In this document: positions 27,201-33,823 of the stretch, piece by piece
Layout: each line of letters opens with the position of its first letter
Position numbering within the stretch: position 1 is the stretch's first letter
Assembly (NCBI GenBank): GCA_017632935.1
Contig: JAGBQJ010000019.1
Location: 1 to 64,000 of the forward strand
Length of the DNA: 64,000 nt
Direction: 5' to 3'
Source: Bacteroidales bacterium
Lineage (GTDB): Bacteria > Bacteroidota > Bacteroidia > Bacteroidales > F082
The notes under the pieces: generated by a model
Told to the model about the DNA's origin: nothing
Seen by the model: only the letters and a program-made list of their open reading frames with translations
Database searches by the model: none
Program-made: the position numbers and the translations under genes

Positions 27201-27695
27201 TTGTCTGCTTGCAACCGCTTGGTGCTGAATGACCGTTACGAGCCGGCCATGAACGACTTCAGGCGCGGCCGCATCGCGCTCCCCATCAGCGATCTTGTGC
27301 CAGGCACTTACGAATTTAGTTTGAAGGTGTGGGATACACAGGACAATGCCTCCGAGGCCAGCCTCTGGTTTGTCGTCGACGACGACCTCTTCCTATCGCA
27401 GGTGCACAACTACCCTAATCCATTCAACGACGAGACACGCATTACGTTGCGTCACGACGGCGAGGACGGCAATTTCGATGTCAACATCGAGATTTTCGAC
27501 ATTATGGGACGATCTGTGCAGCATCTATTTAAAAAGGTGTCGGCTACCGATGGCGTCATCGAGCCTATCATTTGGAATGGCTGCGGATACTCTGGAAGTC
27601 CTTTGCGCTCAGGTGTTTATCTCTATCGTCTCACCTTGACCGACGAAACAGGCTACTTCCGCACCGTCAGCCAACGCATGGTCATCCAGCGCTAA
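24261..27695 (+). CDS. Second PorU-type C25 peptidase (tandem PorU paralogue)
   Basis: This 1144-residue protein shares its whole architecture with the preceding PorU. It has a signal peptide, the same SVTQEGAYQLDYTTLQGMGVDM...NPNQIRLFG opening, a C25 domain and an FlgD-like C-terminus (YPNPFNDETRITLRH...LRSGVYLYRLTLTDE). His647 in FFYNGHGGVKG and Cys681 in YTATCEFTKYDN keep the exact 34-residue spacing seen in PorU (His782/Cys816), so it should be active. One PorU per genome is usual in T9SS organisms. It may process a different set of sorting tails or differ in linkage chemistry. It overlaps porU by 4 bp. Confidence 0.9.
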   Translation: MKMSMKYRKTIVFTVALLLFGSTIGWAQTNTYQSVLSEHTWYRLSVTQEGAYQLDYTTLQGMGVDMSALNPNQIRLFGNPSGALPEKNAESRPDDLTEMAICVTGAEDGRFDAGDKVLFYGQEPARWVLVDNGNKTYQRERNYYSDTTYYYLCVDSGVDGLRVGEKPTLSVENTTTVISEFPDFVWHEEELFSPYSIGQNWFGELVSAEDKELSLAFVFPNLVKNKALRVKSQVLGRTKNDKMYFDAWVNDNHVAVNTSINTISGKDHYYGWPSAFDKQIMLGSDTAVFQLTCDADKKTFLYLDYVEIYGWRQLKRTNDNFLFRLMPSQFGNDRSAVWVQNVSADYWLWEVTSPLQPVLQDAVLSANNLVFATNERIEKRYVLFKPEAARQVVTWTALPNQNLHAIADADNLIIAPADFLEQAQALADYHSAKDGLTSVVVDVDQIYNEFSTGTPDPTGIRDFVRMVYRRRSGQLKYLTLFGRASYDFRDINGYGQRFVPTYETFENPHHELSFCTDDYFALMDNNEGVNSNGRVDIGVGRISVSTVEEAETMLRKIKQYDDLTASHGEWKADLLLVADDESTSYVSNIESASVIFDTICPALTAKKVYCGAYPLTNTSAGYVNQGANADLMQALDQGVLAFFYNGHGGVKGLTGESVFDNADINALNNYDRMPFVYTATCEFTKYDNPLLVSAGEQLVLNPHGGCVALFTACRPTLGPHNHLQTRSLIPALLQRDADGKPLRFGDIVRQAKSNLLNFNSQTNPTNNINIRFLFLGDPVMRFPMPEKNIALTKINGMAVDASDDIELHAMSMVTMEGEVQNANGHLDAGFNGTLWVRFYDQKSKVKVKFTGDTSKNVYYHKDVLYQGQVSVTAGKFNVSFQVPKDIKSGTGKPRFSFYAYDSLRVVDAMGKFDGLALGGIDPSMVPDDEGPKITFYWNTPEFENGQSVERQGVLYADLYDAQGIYHYGYSLGRDIVMNSNLSACNRLVLNDRYEPAMNDFRRGRIALPISDLVPGTYEFSLKVWDTQDNASEASLWFVVDDDLFLSQVHNYPNPFNDETRITLRHDGEDGNFDVNIEIFDIMGRSVQHLFKKVSATDGVIEPIIWNGCGYSGSPLRSGVYLYRLTLTDETGYFRTVSQRMVIQR

Positions 27696-27743
27696 GGTCC
27701 CTGAGCCCTCGGCTCCTGAGTTTGTCGAAGGAGTCGAAGGACC
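27696..27743. repeat. REP-like element, family 3 (GGTCCCTGAGCC...GTCGAAGGACC)
   Basis: GGTCCCTGAG and CCTGAGTTTGTCGAAGGA units form an imperfect inverted repeat directly after the stop of the second porU. It is related to the element at 18563. Confidence 0.7.
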
Positions 27744-27793
27744 GACCTAACAAATATTTTTTATCATATACAATATGCGAACTGAATAAACGT

Positions 27794-27801
27794 TATTTTT
27801 G
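27794..27801 (+). promoter_or_regulatory. -7 promoter box TATTTTTG for porV
   Basis: This exact TAnnTTTG match lies 24 bp before the porV ATG at 27826. It gives porV its own promoter in addition to possible read-through. Confidence 0.65.
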
Positions 27802-27825
27802 CAATTTCAAATACTAAAACCGAAT

Positions 27826-29067
27826 ATGAAAGTAAAGAGACTCCTCCTTGCCGCTTTTCTGTTGGTTGCGGCTACTTCTTTTGGACAAAACATTATCGGC
27901 CAGGATTACACCGTGTCGCCCAATGTGATTACGACGGCTGTGCCTTTCGTTTCCATTTCCCCTGATGCACGCGGTGGCGCCATGGGCGACTGTGGCGTGG
28001 CTACTACACCTGATGTCTATTCCATGCATTACAATCCCGCCAAGTACGTCTATCTTGAGGATAAGTTCGCTGGCGGTTTGGGCTATAGCCCTTGGCTGCG
28101 TAATCTGGTTCCCGACATGAATCTGGCCTATTTGGCTTTGGCCTATAAAATCAACGAACGTTCTGCCGTGGCAGGTACCTTGCGCTATTTCAGCTGCGGT
28201 GAGATTGAGTTCCGTGATGTCAACAATATCTCTCAAGGCAAATACAGCCCCAATGAATGGGCTATCGACGCCACTTATTCACGTATGCTCGGCGACTACC
28301 TTTCCGGTGCTGTGGCAGGCCGTTTCATCTATTCCGACCTGACGCAAAACCAGTCTGATTACGGTCGTCCGGGTATCTCCGTGGCTGCCGACGTGTCGGT
28401 GTATTACAAGCGTCCTGTCGAGTGGTTCAGCAACATGGATGCCGACTTTGCATGGGGTGCCGCCATCACCAACATCGGTAGTAAGATCAGCTACAACGGA
28501 CAGTCCGATCGTCGTGACTTTATCCCGACCACCCTTCGCTTGGGCGCTGGTTTGAAGCTTGATCTTGATGAGTACAACTCCTTGGCTTTCAATGTGGATT
28601 TCAGTAAACTAATGGTGCCTACGCCGCCCGTTATCGAACGTGACGAGCAAGGCAACCCCATGTATAACGATGACGGTACGTATAAGATTAAGTACGGTTT
28701 GGACAACAATGTATCAGTCGTGCAAGGTATGATTCAGTCGTTCTACGATGCTCCAGGTTGGGGCTACAACCAGAAGCACGAACTGGTTCACTACGGCTCC
28801 TTCTATGAGGAACTTTGTGAAATCAATATCGGTGGGGGTATTGAATATTGGTACAACAATACCTTCGCTGTGCGTGGCGGTTATTTCAACGAGACCGCGC
28901 TGAAGGGCAACCGTAAATATGTCACCTTGGGTGCTGCTTTGAAATACAGCGTGTTCGGCCTCGATGTTTCCTACCTGATTCCCGTCAACACGGTGGCAGG
29001 CAGCAATCCTTTGGAGAATACCTTACGTTTCAACCTCACCTATAGCATGGGTGGAAAGAAGGGTTGA
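27826..29067 (+). CDS. porV: Type IX secretion outer-membrane shuttle PorV (LptO)
   Basis: This 413-residue FadL-like outer-membrane barrel starts at MKVKRLLLAAFLLVAATSFGQ (signal peptide). The ATG at 27826 is chosen because it lies 24 bp after the promoter box and begins the signal peptide. Family motifs include NVITTAVPFVSISPDARGGAMGDCGVATTPDVYSMHYNPAKY and the C-terminal AALKYSVFGLDVSYLIP. PorV takes cargo from the SprA/Sov translocon and delivers it to PorU for tail removal and surface attachment. Its position after two porU genes supports this role. A second PorV-type gene lies at 32529. Confidence 0.95.
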   Translation: MKVKRLLLAAFLLVAATSFGQNIIGQDYTVSPNVITTAVPFVSISPDARGGAMGDCGVATTPDVYSMHYNPAKYVYLEDKFAGGLGYSPWLRNLVPDMNLAYLALAYKINERSAVAGTLRYFSCGEIEFRDVNNISQGKYSPNEWAIDATYSRMLGDYLSGAVAGRFIYSDLTQNQSDYGRPGISVAADVSVYYKRPVEWFSNMDADFAWGAAITNIGSKISYNGQSDRRDFIPTTLRLGAGLKLDLDEYNSLAFNVDFSKLMVPTPPVIERDEQGNPMYNDDGTYKIKYGLDNNVSVVQGMIQSFYDAPGWGYNQKHELVHYGSFYEELCEINIGGGIEYWYNNTFAVRGGYFNETALKGNRKYVTLGAALKYSVFGLDVSYLIPVNTVAGSNPLENTLRFNLTYSMGGKKG

Positions 29068-29074
29068 TCTTTTT

Positions 29075-29115
29075 AGCAAAAAAAAGTGGCGGCTTGGCCG
29101 CCATTTTTTTTTGCT
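29075..29115. terminator. Bidirectional terminator between porV and the convergent Gate-domain gene
   Basis: A long inverted repeat (AGCAAAAAAAAGTGGCGGC, TTGG, CCGCCATTTTTTTTTGCT) gives a GC-rich stem with U-tracts on both strands. It serves convergent genes. Confidence 0.85.
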
Positions 29116-30355
29116 AAAAAATCAACGCCAGCAAGACGTATAACCAGTGTGCCGCAATGCCAGCCACAAGGCCGCCGATGGTGTGTGCCCCAATGGCCTT
29201 GCCGATGAGTTTGCGGTAGCCTAGGCTGTCGAGCATGGCAGTGTGGGTGCTGAGGTATCCGCTCCAGCACATGCCCATCGCGGTGAACACGGCAATGGCG
29301 TTGTTGTTGATGATGATGTCCGGATTCTCGATGAAGGTGGGTACCAGACCTAAGGCAGCACCCACTGCACCTAGGGCGGTGATGGGGAAGGAGATGAGCG
29401 CACCGGATTCAAAACCGAAGAGCCATTTGAAAATGATGTTGATCTTGTCGGCCAGCATGGTGATGATGGGTACGCCTTCGTAGGCCACGCCTTCGTAGGT
29501 GCCGTCGGCACCAGAAGGGCCGAAGGTGAGCATCATGACGATGGTGGAGATGCAGAGCACGCCGGGGATGATGGCGAGGCCAATGCCGACGCCGTCTTTT
29601 CCGCCGTCAAGCAGCGAGTTGAGGAAACGCTGGAAGACACCGCCTTCGCTCTTGAAGCTAATTTGTTGCTCGTCGCCACCAGTGTCCTCATCGACGGGAG
29701 TGTCTAATTCAGGATACGTCTTCAAGGTGGAACGCTGCATCAGACGGGTGGAGATGATGCTGCCGATGATGGCGCCTGCCACACCCACCAAGGCACCTTT
29801 GCCGAAGCCTTTACCGGTCATGAAAGCGATGACCACCAAACCCATGCCGAAAGCCGTGCCGAAGTTGGTGAGCGACACCAATTGGTACTTCTTGAAATAG
29901 CGTGAGAAGTTTTTGTCTTTGGCCAATGAGATGATGGCGGGATTGTCGGACAGGAAGGTCATCACTGCACCCAAGGCCGCCACGCCAGGTAGGTTGTAGA
30001 GCGGCTTCATCAAGGGGCGGAGCAGGTTTTCCAACAGACGCACCACGCCGAATTCGGTGAGCAGTTTGCTGATGGCGCCCATGAGCACGCAGATGGCCAT
30101 GATGTAAAACACGGTCTCAAGCAGCAGGTGATAAGCCGTCTGCATGAAGGTGTTCAGCATCTTCGGAAGCGTCATCTTCCAAGCCAGAAGCCCGAAGAAG
30201 GCGAAGAAAAGGATCAGGAAGATGATGGCTTCCACGCTTCGTTTGGTGGTAAATTTCAGTGGCGAATTGCGCTCAAAGATCTTGAAGAACTTTTCCACCA
30301 GATGGTGGTAGGATAGCGTGCTTCGCTTTTCAGTGTCGTATTTTGTCTTTGCCAT
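29114..30355 (-). CDS. Nucleoside-recognition (Gate) domain membrane protein
   Basis: This 413-residue protein has about 9-10 transmembrane segments and the internal repeats of Gate/nucleoside-recognition domain proteins (related to SpmA/SpmB and YjiH). Examples are MGAISKLLTEFGVVRLLENLLRPLMKPLYNLPG with SDNPAIISLAKD, and later MLADKINIIFKWLFGFESGALISFPITALGAVGAALGL. The transported solute is unknown; nucleosides or ions have been proposed for the family. It starts 6 bp after the stop of the porin gene on the same strand, so the two probably act as an outer- and inner-membrane uptake pair. Confidence 0.83.
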   Translation of the reverse strand: MAKTKYDTEKRSTLSYHHLVEKFFKIFERNSPLKFTTKRSVEAIIFLILFFAFFGLLAWKMTLPKMLNTFMQTAYHLLLETVFYIMAICVLMGAISKLLTEFGVVRLLENLLRPLMKPLYNLPGVAALGAVMTFLSDNPAIISLAKDKNFSRYFKKYQLVSLTNFGTAFGMGLVVIAFMTGKGFGKGALVGVAGAIIGSIISTRLMQRSTLKTYPELDTPVDEDTGGDEQQISFKSEGGVFQRFLNSLLDGGKDGVGIGLAIIPGVLCISTIVMMLTFGPSGADGTYEGVAYEGVPIITMLADKINIIFKWLFGFESGALISFPITALGAVGAALGLVPTFIENPDIIINNNAIAVFTAMGMCWSGYLSTHTAMLDSLGYRKLIGKAIGAHTIGGLVAGIAAHWLYVLLALIF

Positions 30356-30361
30356 AAGGGA

Positions 30362-31399
30362 TTATTTTTTCAGGTTGAGCAGGTCGATTTTCCAGGTGAG
30401 GCCGAGGTTGGCCTGGTACTTGCTGACGCCGTCCACGCTGGTGTGGGAACCGCAGAGGTGCAGGCGGATGTTACGGTCGCCCAAGGGATAGTATTCGAAG
30501 CCGAGGCTCTCGAAGTCAACTTTCTTGCCTGGAGTGACATATTGGTCGTAGGCTTCCGTATTGGGCAGTTGGGCTTGGTTGAAGTCGTAGCCGGCCTTGG
30601 CGAATACGATCCATTTCTTGCCGATGTCGACGCCAACGCCATAGATGGCCGTGAGGTCCTGGCCGAAGAACTGCTCCTGCTCGAAAGAAGCGCGGTTCAA
30701 AACGTCGAGATACATCTCCACGCCCTTGAATTGCAACTTGTTACCTAATGAGATATAGTTGATGAAGTGGCCTTTTTCATACTCGATCATATTCACCGAG
30801 TAAGCCGTCTTGAAAACACCGAAGTCGCCGTACCACATCAGGTTGTATGCGTAGATGCTTTGCATGGCTTGGTTGATGAAGGGCGAGTTGCAGACTTGGA
30901 AGAGCACTTGGTTTTTGCGTGCGTTGTCAACGTAATTAAGCGAGGCGCCCACTTCGTAGCAACATACGTTGTTCCAAAACTCGGTGCCATAATAGATGTC
31001 AATAGGGTTGGAGTCGTATTCCCATCCTCCGATAGCCACGACTTGCTTACCGGCCGAAAGGAAGAAATTGTCGGTGAAGTTCCAGTTGAGGTAGGCCCAG
31101 TCGGTGCCTTGGAAGAAGGTGTTGGCGAAGCCGATGTTGGGCGCGTTGATGCGTTGGCGCAGGTGATAGCTGAACTTGTTGCCAAGGGTGCCGTCCAAGG
31201 CCACGACGAGGTATTTGCCTGCAAAGCCATGGTCGGTGCTCGGCGCGATGGTGTCGTAACCGGGATGGTAGTCTAGAGTGTAGTCAACGCGGGTGTTCAG
31301 GCGCAGGTTGTCCAAGGTGACAAAGGGCTTCTTGTCTTGCGAGAAGGCCTGAAGGCAACAGAATAAGCTTAAAACGGTGAAGAGTAACGCTTTTCTCAT
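30362..31399 (-). CDS. Outer-membrane porin (OprO/OprP-like)
   Basis: This 345-residue protein has a signal peptide (MRKALLFTVLSLFCCLQAFSQ) and alternating aromatic beta-strands typical of phosphate-selective porin O/P barrels. Examples are LDGTLGNKFSYHLRQRIN, DWAYLNWNFTDNFFLSAGKQVVAIGG and a C-terminal ANLGLTWKIDLLNLKK. The second ATG (31399) is preferred because it begins the signal peptide; the ATG at 31405 adds two residues and cannot be excluded. A TAATTTTG box (31419-31426) lies just upstream. It appears to be the first gene of an operon with the Gate-domain protein. Substrate selectivity is unknown. Confidence 0.85.
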   Translation of the reverse strand: MRKALLFTVLSLFCCLQAFSQDKKPFVTLDNLRLNTRVDYTLDYHPGYDTIAPSTDHGFAGKYLVVALDGTLGNKFSYHLRQRINAPNIGFANTFFQGTDWAYLNWNFTDNFFLSAGKQVVAIGGWEYDSNPIDIYYGTEFWNNVCCYEVGASLNYVDNARKNQVLFQVCNSPFINQAMQSIYAYNLMWYGDFGVFKTAYSVNMIEYEKGHFINYISLGNKLQFKGVEMYLDVLNRASFEQEQFFGQDLTAIYGVGVDIGKKWIVFAKAGYDFNQAQLPNTEAYDQYVTPGKKVDFESLGFEYYPLGDRNIRLHLCGSHTSVDGVSKYQANLGLTWKIDLLNLKK

Positions 31400-31418
31400 A
31401 GGCATTTTAATTTGCCGA

Positions 31419-31426
31419 CAAAATTA
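31419..31426 (-). promoter_or_regulatory. -7 promoter box TAATTTTG for the porin/Gate operon
   Basis: This exact TAnnTTTG match lies about 20 bp before the porin start, so the 5' untranslated region would be very short. Confidence 0.55.
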
Positions 31427-31464
31427 CGAATTAAAAGTATCGGAAATGGAATTTTCGGCAACAA

Positions 31465-31495
31465 AAAAACGGGGCGGATGACTCCGTCCCGTTGT
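31465..31495 (-). terminator. Intrinsic terminator after the Hsp20 gene
   Basis: On the minus strand, ACGGGACGG and CCGCCCCGT arms flank AGTCAT and are followed by TTTTTTTG, about 20 bp beyond the stop. Confidence 0.75.
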
Positions 31496-31516
31496 GGGGT
31501 TGGTTTTGGGAAGACT

Positions 31517-31942
31517 TTAGCAGACTTCGATGGTCTGTATGGCCTGCTTTTTCTCTTCGACGGTCACCTTGGGGATGACGATGTCGAGGATGCCGTTTTC
31601 GACCTTGGCGCTAATCTGTTCCTTGTGGATATCCTCAGGCAACATCACCGTCTGGCGGAAGTGTTCGACCGAGAACTCGTGACGCAGGTAGCGCATCTCT
31701 TCTTTGTTCTCTTTCTTCTCGCTCTTGTTCTCTTTGACCATCTCGACGACGAGGTTGCCTTCGGCATCGATGCTCAACTTGACATCTTCCTTGGTGAGAC
31801 CAGGGATGCAGAGTTCGAGTTTGTAGTTGTCTTTCGTCTCCATGATGTTCATGCGAGGGGTTGAATAAGTTGTGTCGTTCCAGTTCATCAGTTCGTTGAA
31901 CAGTGTAGGCATGAAGTCTTGGTTTCTTCTAGTTACTAACAT
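31517..31942 (-). CDS. Hsp20/alpha-crystallin small heat-shock protein
   Basis: This 141-residue protein has the alpha-crystallin domain from about residue 35: MNIMETKDNYKLELCIPGLTKEDVKLSIDAEGNLVVEM. The conserved VMLPEDIHKEQISAKVENGILDIVIPK carries the A-x-x-x-n-G-I-L signature, and IQTIEVC is the C-terminal IXI-like tail. It is an ATP-independent holdase of the cytoplasm. The N-terminal MLVTRRNQDFMPTLFNELMNW is normal for Bacteroidales members. A terminator follows. No heat-shock operator was recognised. Confidence 0.95.
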   Translation of the reverse strand: MLVTRRNQDFMPTLFNELMNWNDTTYSTPRMNIMETKDNYKLELCIPGLTKEDVKLSIDAEGNLVVEMVKENKSEKKENKEEMRYLRHEFSVEHFRQTVMLPEDIHKEQISAKVENGILDIVIPKVTVEEKKQAIQTIEVC

Positions 31943-32004
31943 GGTTTTGATCTCCTATTTTTTTATTGTTGATTGTTTAATTGTTTAATCGTTTAATTGT
32001 TTGT

Positions 32005-32041
32005 CGCTTCGCGTCATTGCGAGGAACGAAGCAATCCAGAA
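32005..32041. repeat. REP element, family 2 (CATTGCGAGGAACGAAGCAATCCAGA)
   Basis: This has an imperfect dyad CATTGCGAGG / CGAAGCAATCC. Related copies lie at 37579-37622, 37636-37674 and 60323-60357, with a degenerate one near 43530-43610. Translated, it gives the familiar HCEERSDEAIQ string. Confidence 0.8.
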
Positions 32042-32268
32042 TAACCATCTTTCTTTTCTTCGTCCCTTTACTTTCGTTCGGACGACTCCATCTAGTCAAA
32101 TTCTTTGCCAAGGCCAAAAATGGGTCTAAAACACTATTTTTACTGACAATATTTCCGATTTTAGGTAATTTTGTGCAAATTATTATGACAAAATTTCCGA
32201 AATCACTATTTTTTTGGTGTCTTTTTGATGAAACTCCAATTATATGGTTTGCATTTAATGATATTGTT

Positions 32269-32276
32269 TATCTTTG
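32269..32276 (+). promoter_or_regulatory. -7 promoter box TATCTTTG upstream of the PorV-paralogue leader
   Basis: This exact TAnnTTTG match has a TTTG about 20 bp upstream, fitting the -33 element. The predicted leader to the ATG at 32529 is about 245 nt. Confidence 0.6.
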
Positions 32277-32282
32277 CAAATG

Positions 32283-32528
32283 ATTTGGTTCGCCGAGTCG
32301 AAATCATTATTGAAGCGTTATGCTCGTTAAGATTGGAAATGTAGGAGTTTTCAAAAAAGCAACGAACTTGCATAGCGGCTTTCGCGCATTATGCGTGGGC
32401 TGCTGTTCCACAAGTTGCTTTAGGTATCCTACAACCTCCAGTCTTCGTGGCCTTCAGTTCCACGCTTCTTTTGTGTATGGAAGTAGCATGAAATAGTAAT
32501 TATCAACAATCCTCAAATACAGTTTATT
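32283..32528 (+). ncRNA. Candidate structured 5' leader RNA of the PorV paralogue
   Basis: The predicted RNA starts with an AAATGATTT / AAATCATT hairpin. It continues with a nested hairpin built on GCAAC...GTTGC, ACTTG/CAAGT, AGCGGC/GCTGCT and CGCGCATTATGCGTG, and ends with CGTGG-CCTTCAGTT-CCACG followed by CTTCTTTTGTG. GTAGGAG and CCTCC near the ends could form an outer helix. No known riboswitch was recognised. The 3' end resembles that of the leader at 14.8-15.07 kb. Confidence 0.5.
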
Positions 32529-33740
32529 ATGAAAACACGAAGAATTCTTATTGTAGCCCTGCTTCTTTTAGGGGCTTTGCCTGTTTCTGTTGCACAGACT
32601 TACTCCCCAAATGTCATCACGACGACTGTGCCTTTTTTGACAAATGCTTTTGATGCCCGTGGGACAGCCTTGGGTTTTGGTGGTGTGGCTACTAGCCCTG
32701 ATGCTTTCAGTATGTTCTACAATCCAGCCAAGTATGCTTTCATGAAAAACGACCATACCATGATTGCTTCTGGATTCAATGCAATTAACTTTGTGGTTCC
32801 TGACCAATACGCATTGTTTGATGCTTTTGCGCAGAAGATTGGTCGCTCGGCTATTGCTGCAACGGCACGATATCAGCAGAGTAACGATGTGACGCTTATT
32901 GATGCATTCGGCCAAATCATGGGATATTACAATCCGCAGGAGTTTGCCATTGACTTGGCCTATTCCCGTCGTTTTGGCGATTACTTATCGGCTGGTTTGG
33001 CTGGTCGTTTTATCTATTCTGGTTTGACGGTCGAATCACTGGGATACAGCGCCAAGTCATATTCAGTCGCATGTGATGTCTCAGCCTACTACCAACGTCC
33101 GTTAGGCAGTCTGGTTGACTTGTCTGCAGGTGCCGCCATTACCAATATCGGTACAAAAATGACTTATGTAACCTCGGAAGATCAAAAAGGGTTTATTCCG
33201 ACGACCCTGAGACTTGGCACGGCCTTCAAATTTAATTTCCATCCCAAGAATACGCTTACCCTCAATGTTGAGTTCAATAAGTTGCTGGTTCCCACGCCAC
33301 CCATCATCGAATTGAATGGGAATGGTTATCCTTGCTATAATGAAGATGGTACCTATAAGATTAAGTATGGATACGACAATAATGTGTCGGTGCTTTGCGG
33401 CATGTTCCAATCTTTCTATGATGCTCCTGGATATGCTCTTAATAAAATGGGAGAATATGAACGCGTCGGTCCATTTTACGAAGAAATGTGTGAAATCAAC
33501 ACGGGCATAGGATTGGAGTATAATTTGGCAGACCACTTCTTTGTCAGGACGGGGTATTACCATGTGCCTAGTCTGAAAGGTGGTGTGAATTGCTTGACCG
33601 AAGGTGTAGGTATGTATTTCGGAATATTTGGTATGGATCTCTCATATTCGTGGTACATCTTCAATAGGACAGGTGTTGTAACGAATAGTCAATTCGCAGC
33701 TACTAGCCGCCTTCGTTGGGACATGTATTTCGCATTCTAG
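32529..33740 (+). CDS. PorV/PorQ-family outer-membrane protein (PorV paralogue)
   Basis: This 403-residue protein is strongly similar to the PorV encoded at 27826. It shares the NVITTTVPFLTNAFDARGTALGFGGVATSPDAFSMFYNPAKY block. It also shares INKLLVPTPPxIE-like, YNEDGTYKIKYGYDNNVSV and QSFYDAPGYALNK segments, and GPFYEEMCEINTGIGLEY. A signal peptide (MKTRRILIVALLLLGALPVSVAQ) and a final aromatic residue fit a FadL-type barrel. It may be an alternative cargo shuttle beside PorV. It is separated from the porU-porV cluster by a convergent operon and has its own promoter and long leader. Confidence 0.88.
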   Translation: MKTRRILIVALLLLGALPVSVAQTYSPNVITTTVPFLTNAFDARGTALGFGGVATSPDAFSMFYNPAKYAFMKNDHTMIASGFNAINFVVPDQYALFDAFAQKIGRSAIAATARYQQSNDVTLIDAFGQIMGYYNPQEFAIDLAYSRRFGDYLSAGLAGRFIYSGLTVESLGYSAKSYSVACDVSAYYQRPLGSLVDLSAGAAITNIGTKMTYVTSEDQKGFIPTTLRLGTAFKFNFHPKNTLTLNVEFNKLLVPTPPIIELNGNGYPCYNEDGTYKIKYGYDNNVSVLCGMFQSFYDAPGYALNKMGEYERVGPFYEEMCEINTGIGLEYNLADHFFVRTGYYHVPSLKGGVNCLTEGVGMYFGIFGMDLSYSWYIFNRTGVVTNSQFAATSRLRWDMYFAF

Positions 33741-33792
33741 GCAGTCGATTGTTTTTCCTTGTTGTTTCGGCTCGTTGTCTGGCTTAATTCCG

Positions 33793-33800
33793 TATTTTTG
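33793..33800 (+). promoter_or_regulatory. -7 promoter box TATTTTTG for the MFS/GNAT pair
   Basis: This exact TAnnTTTG match lies 23 bp before the MFS ATG. Confidence 0.65.
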
Positions 33801-33823
33801 CCGCCCGATAACGAGCCGAAATC

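Larger units (their letters stand above)
31943..32528. other. Gene-free stretch of about 590 bp: AT-rich repeat, REP element, promoter and structured leader
   Basis: From left to right it holds TTTAATTGTTTAATCG-type short repeats (31966-32003), one REP family 2 element (32005-32041), AT-rich sequence without a credible gene, and a TATCTTTG promoter box at 32269. The candidate structured leader of the PorV paralogue follows. A 100-residue open frame through this stretch has no recognisable protein features. Confidence 0.6.

Noticed and set aside
31981-32283. 100-codon plus-strand frame before the PorV paralogue
   Set aside because: It starts inside a REP element, has no family features and crosses the promoter box of the next gene.
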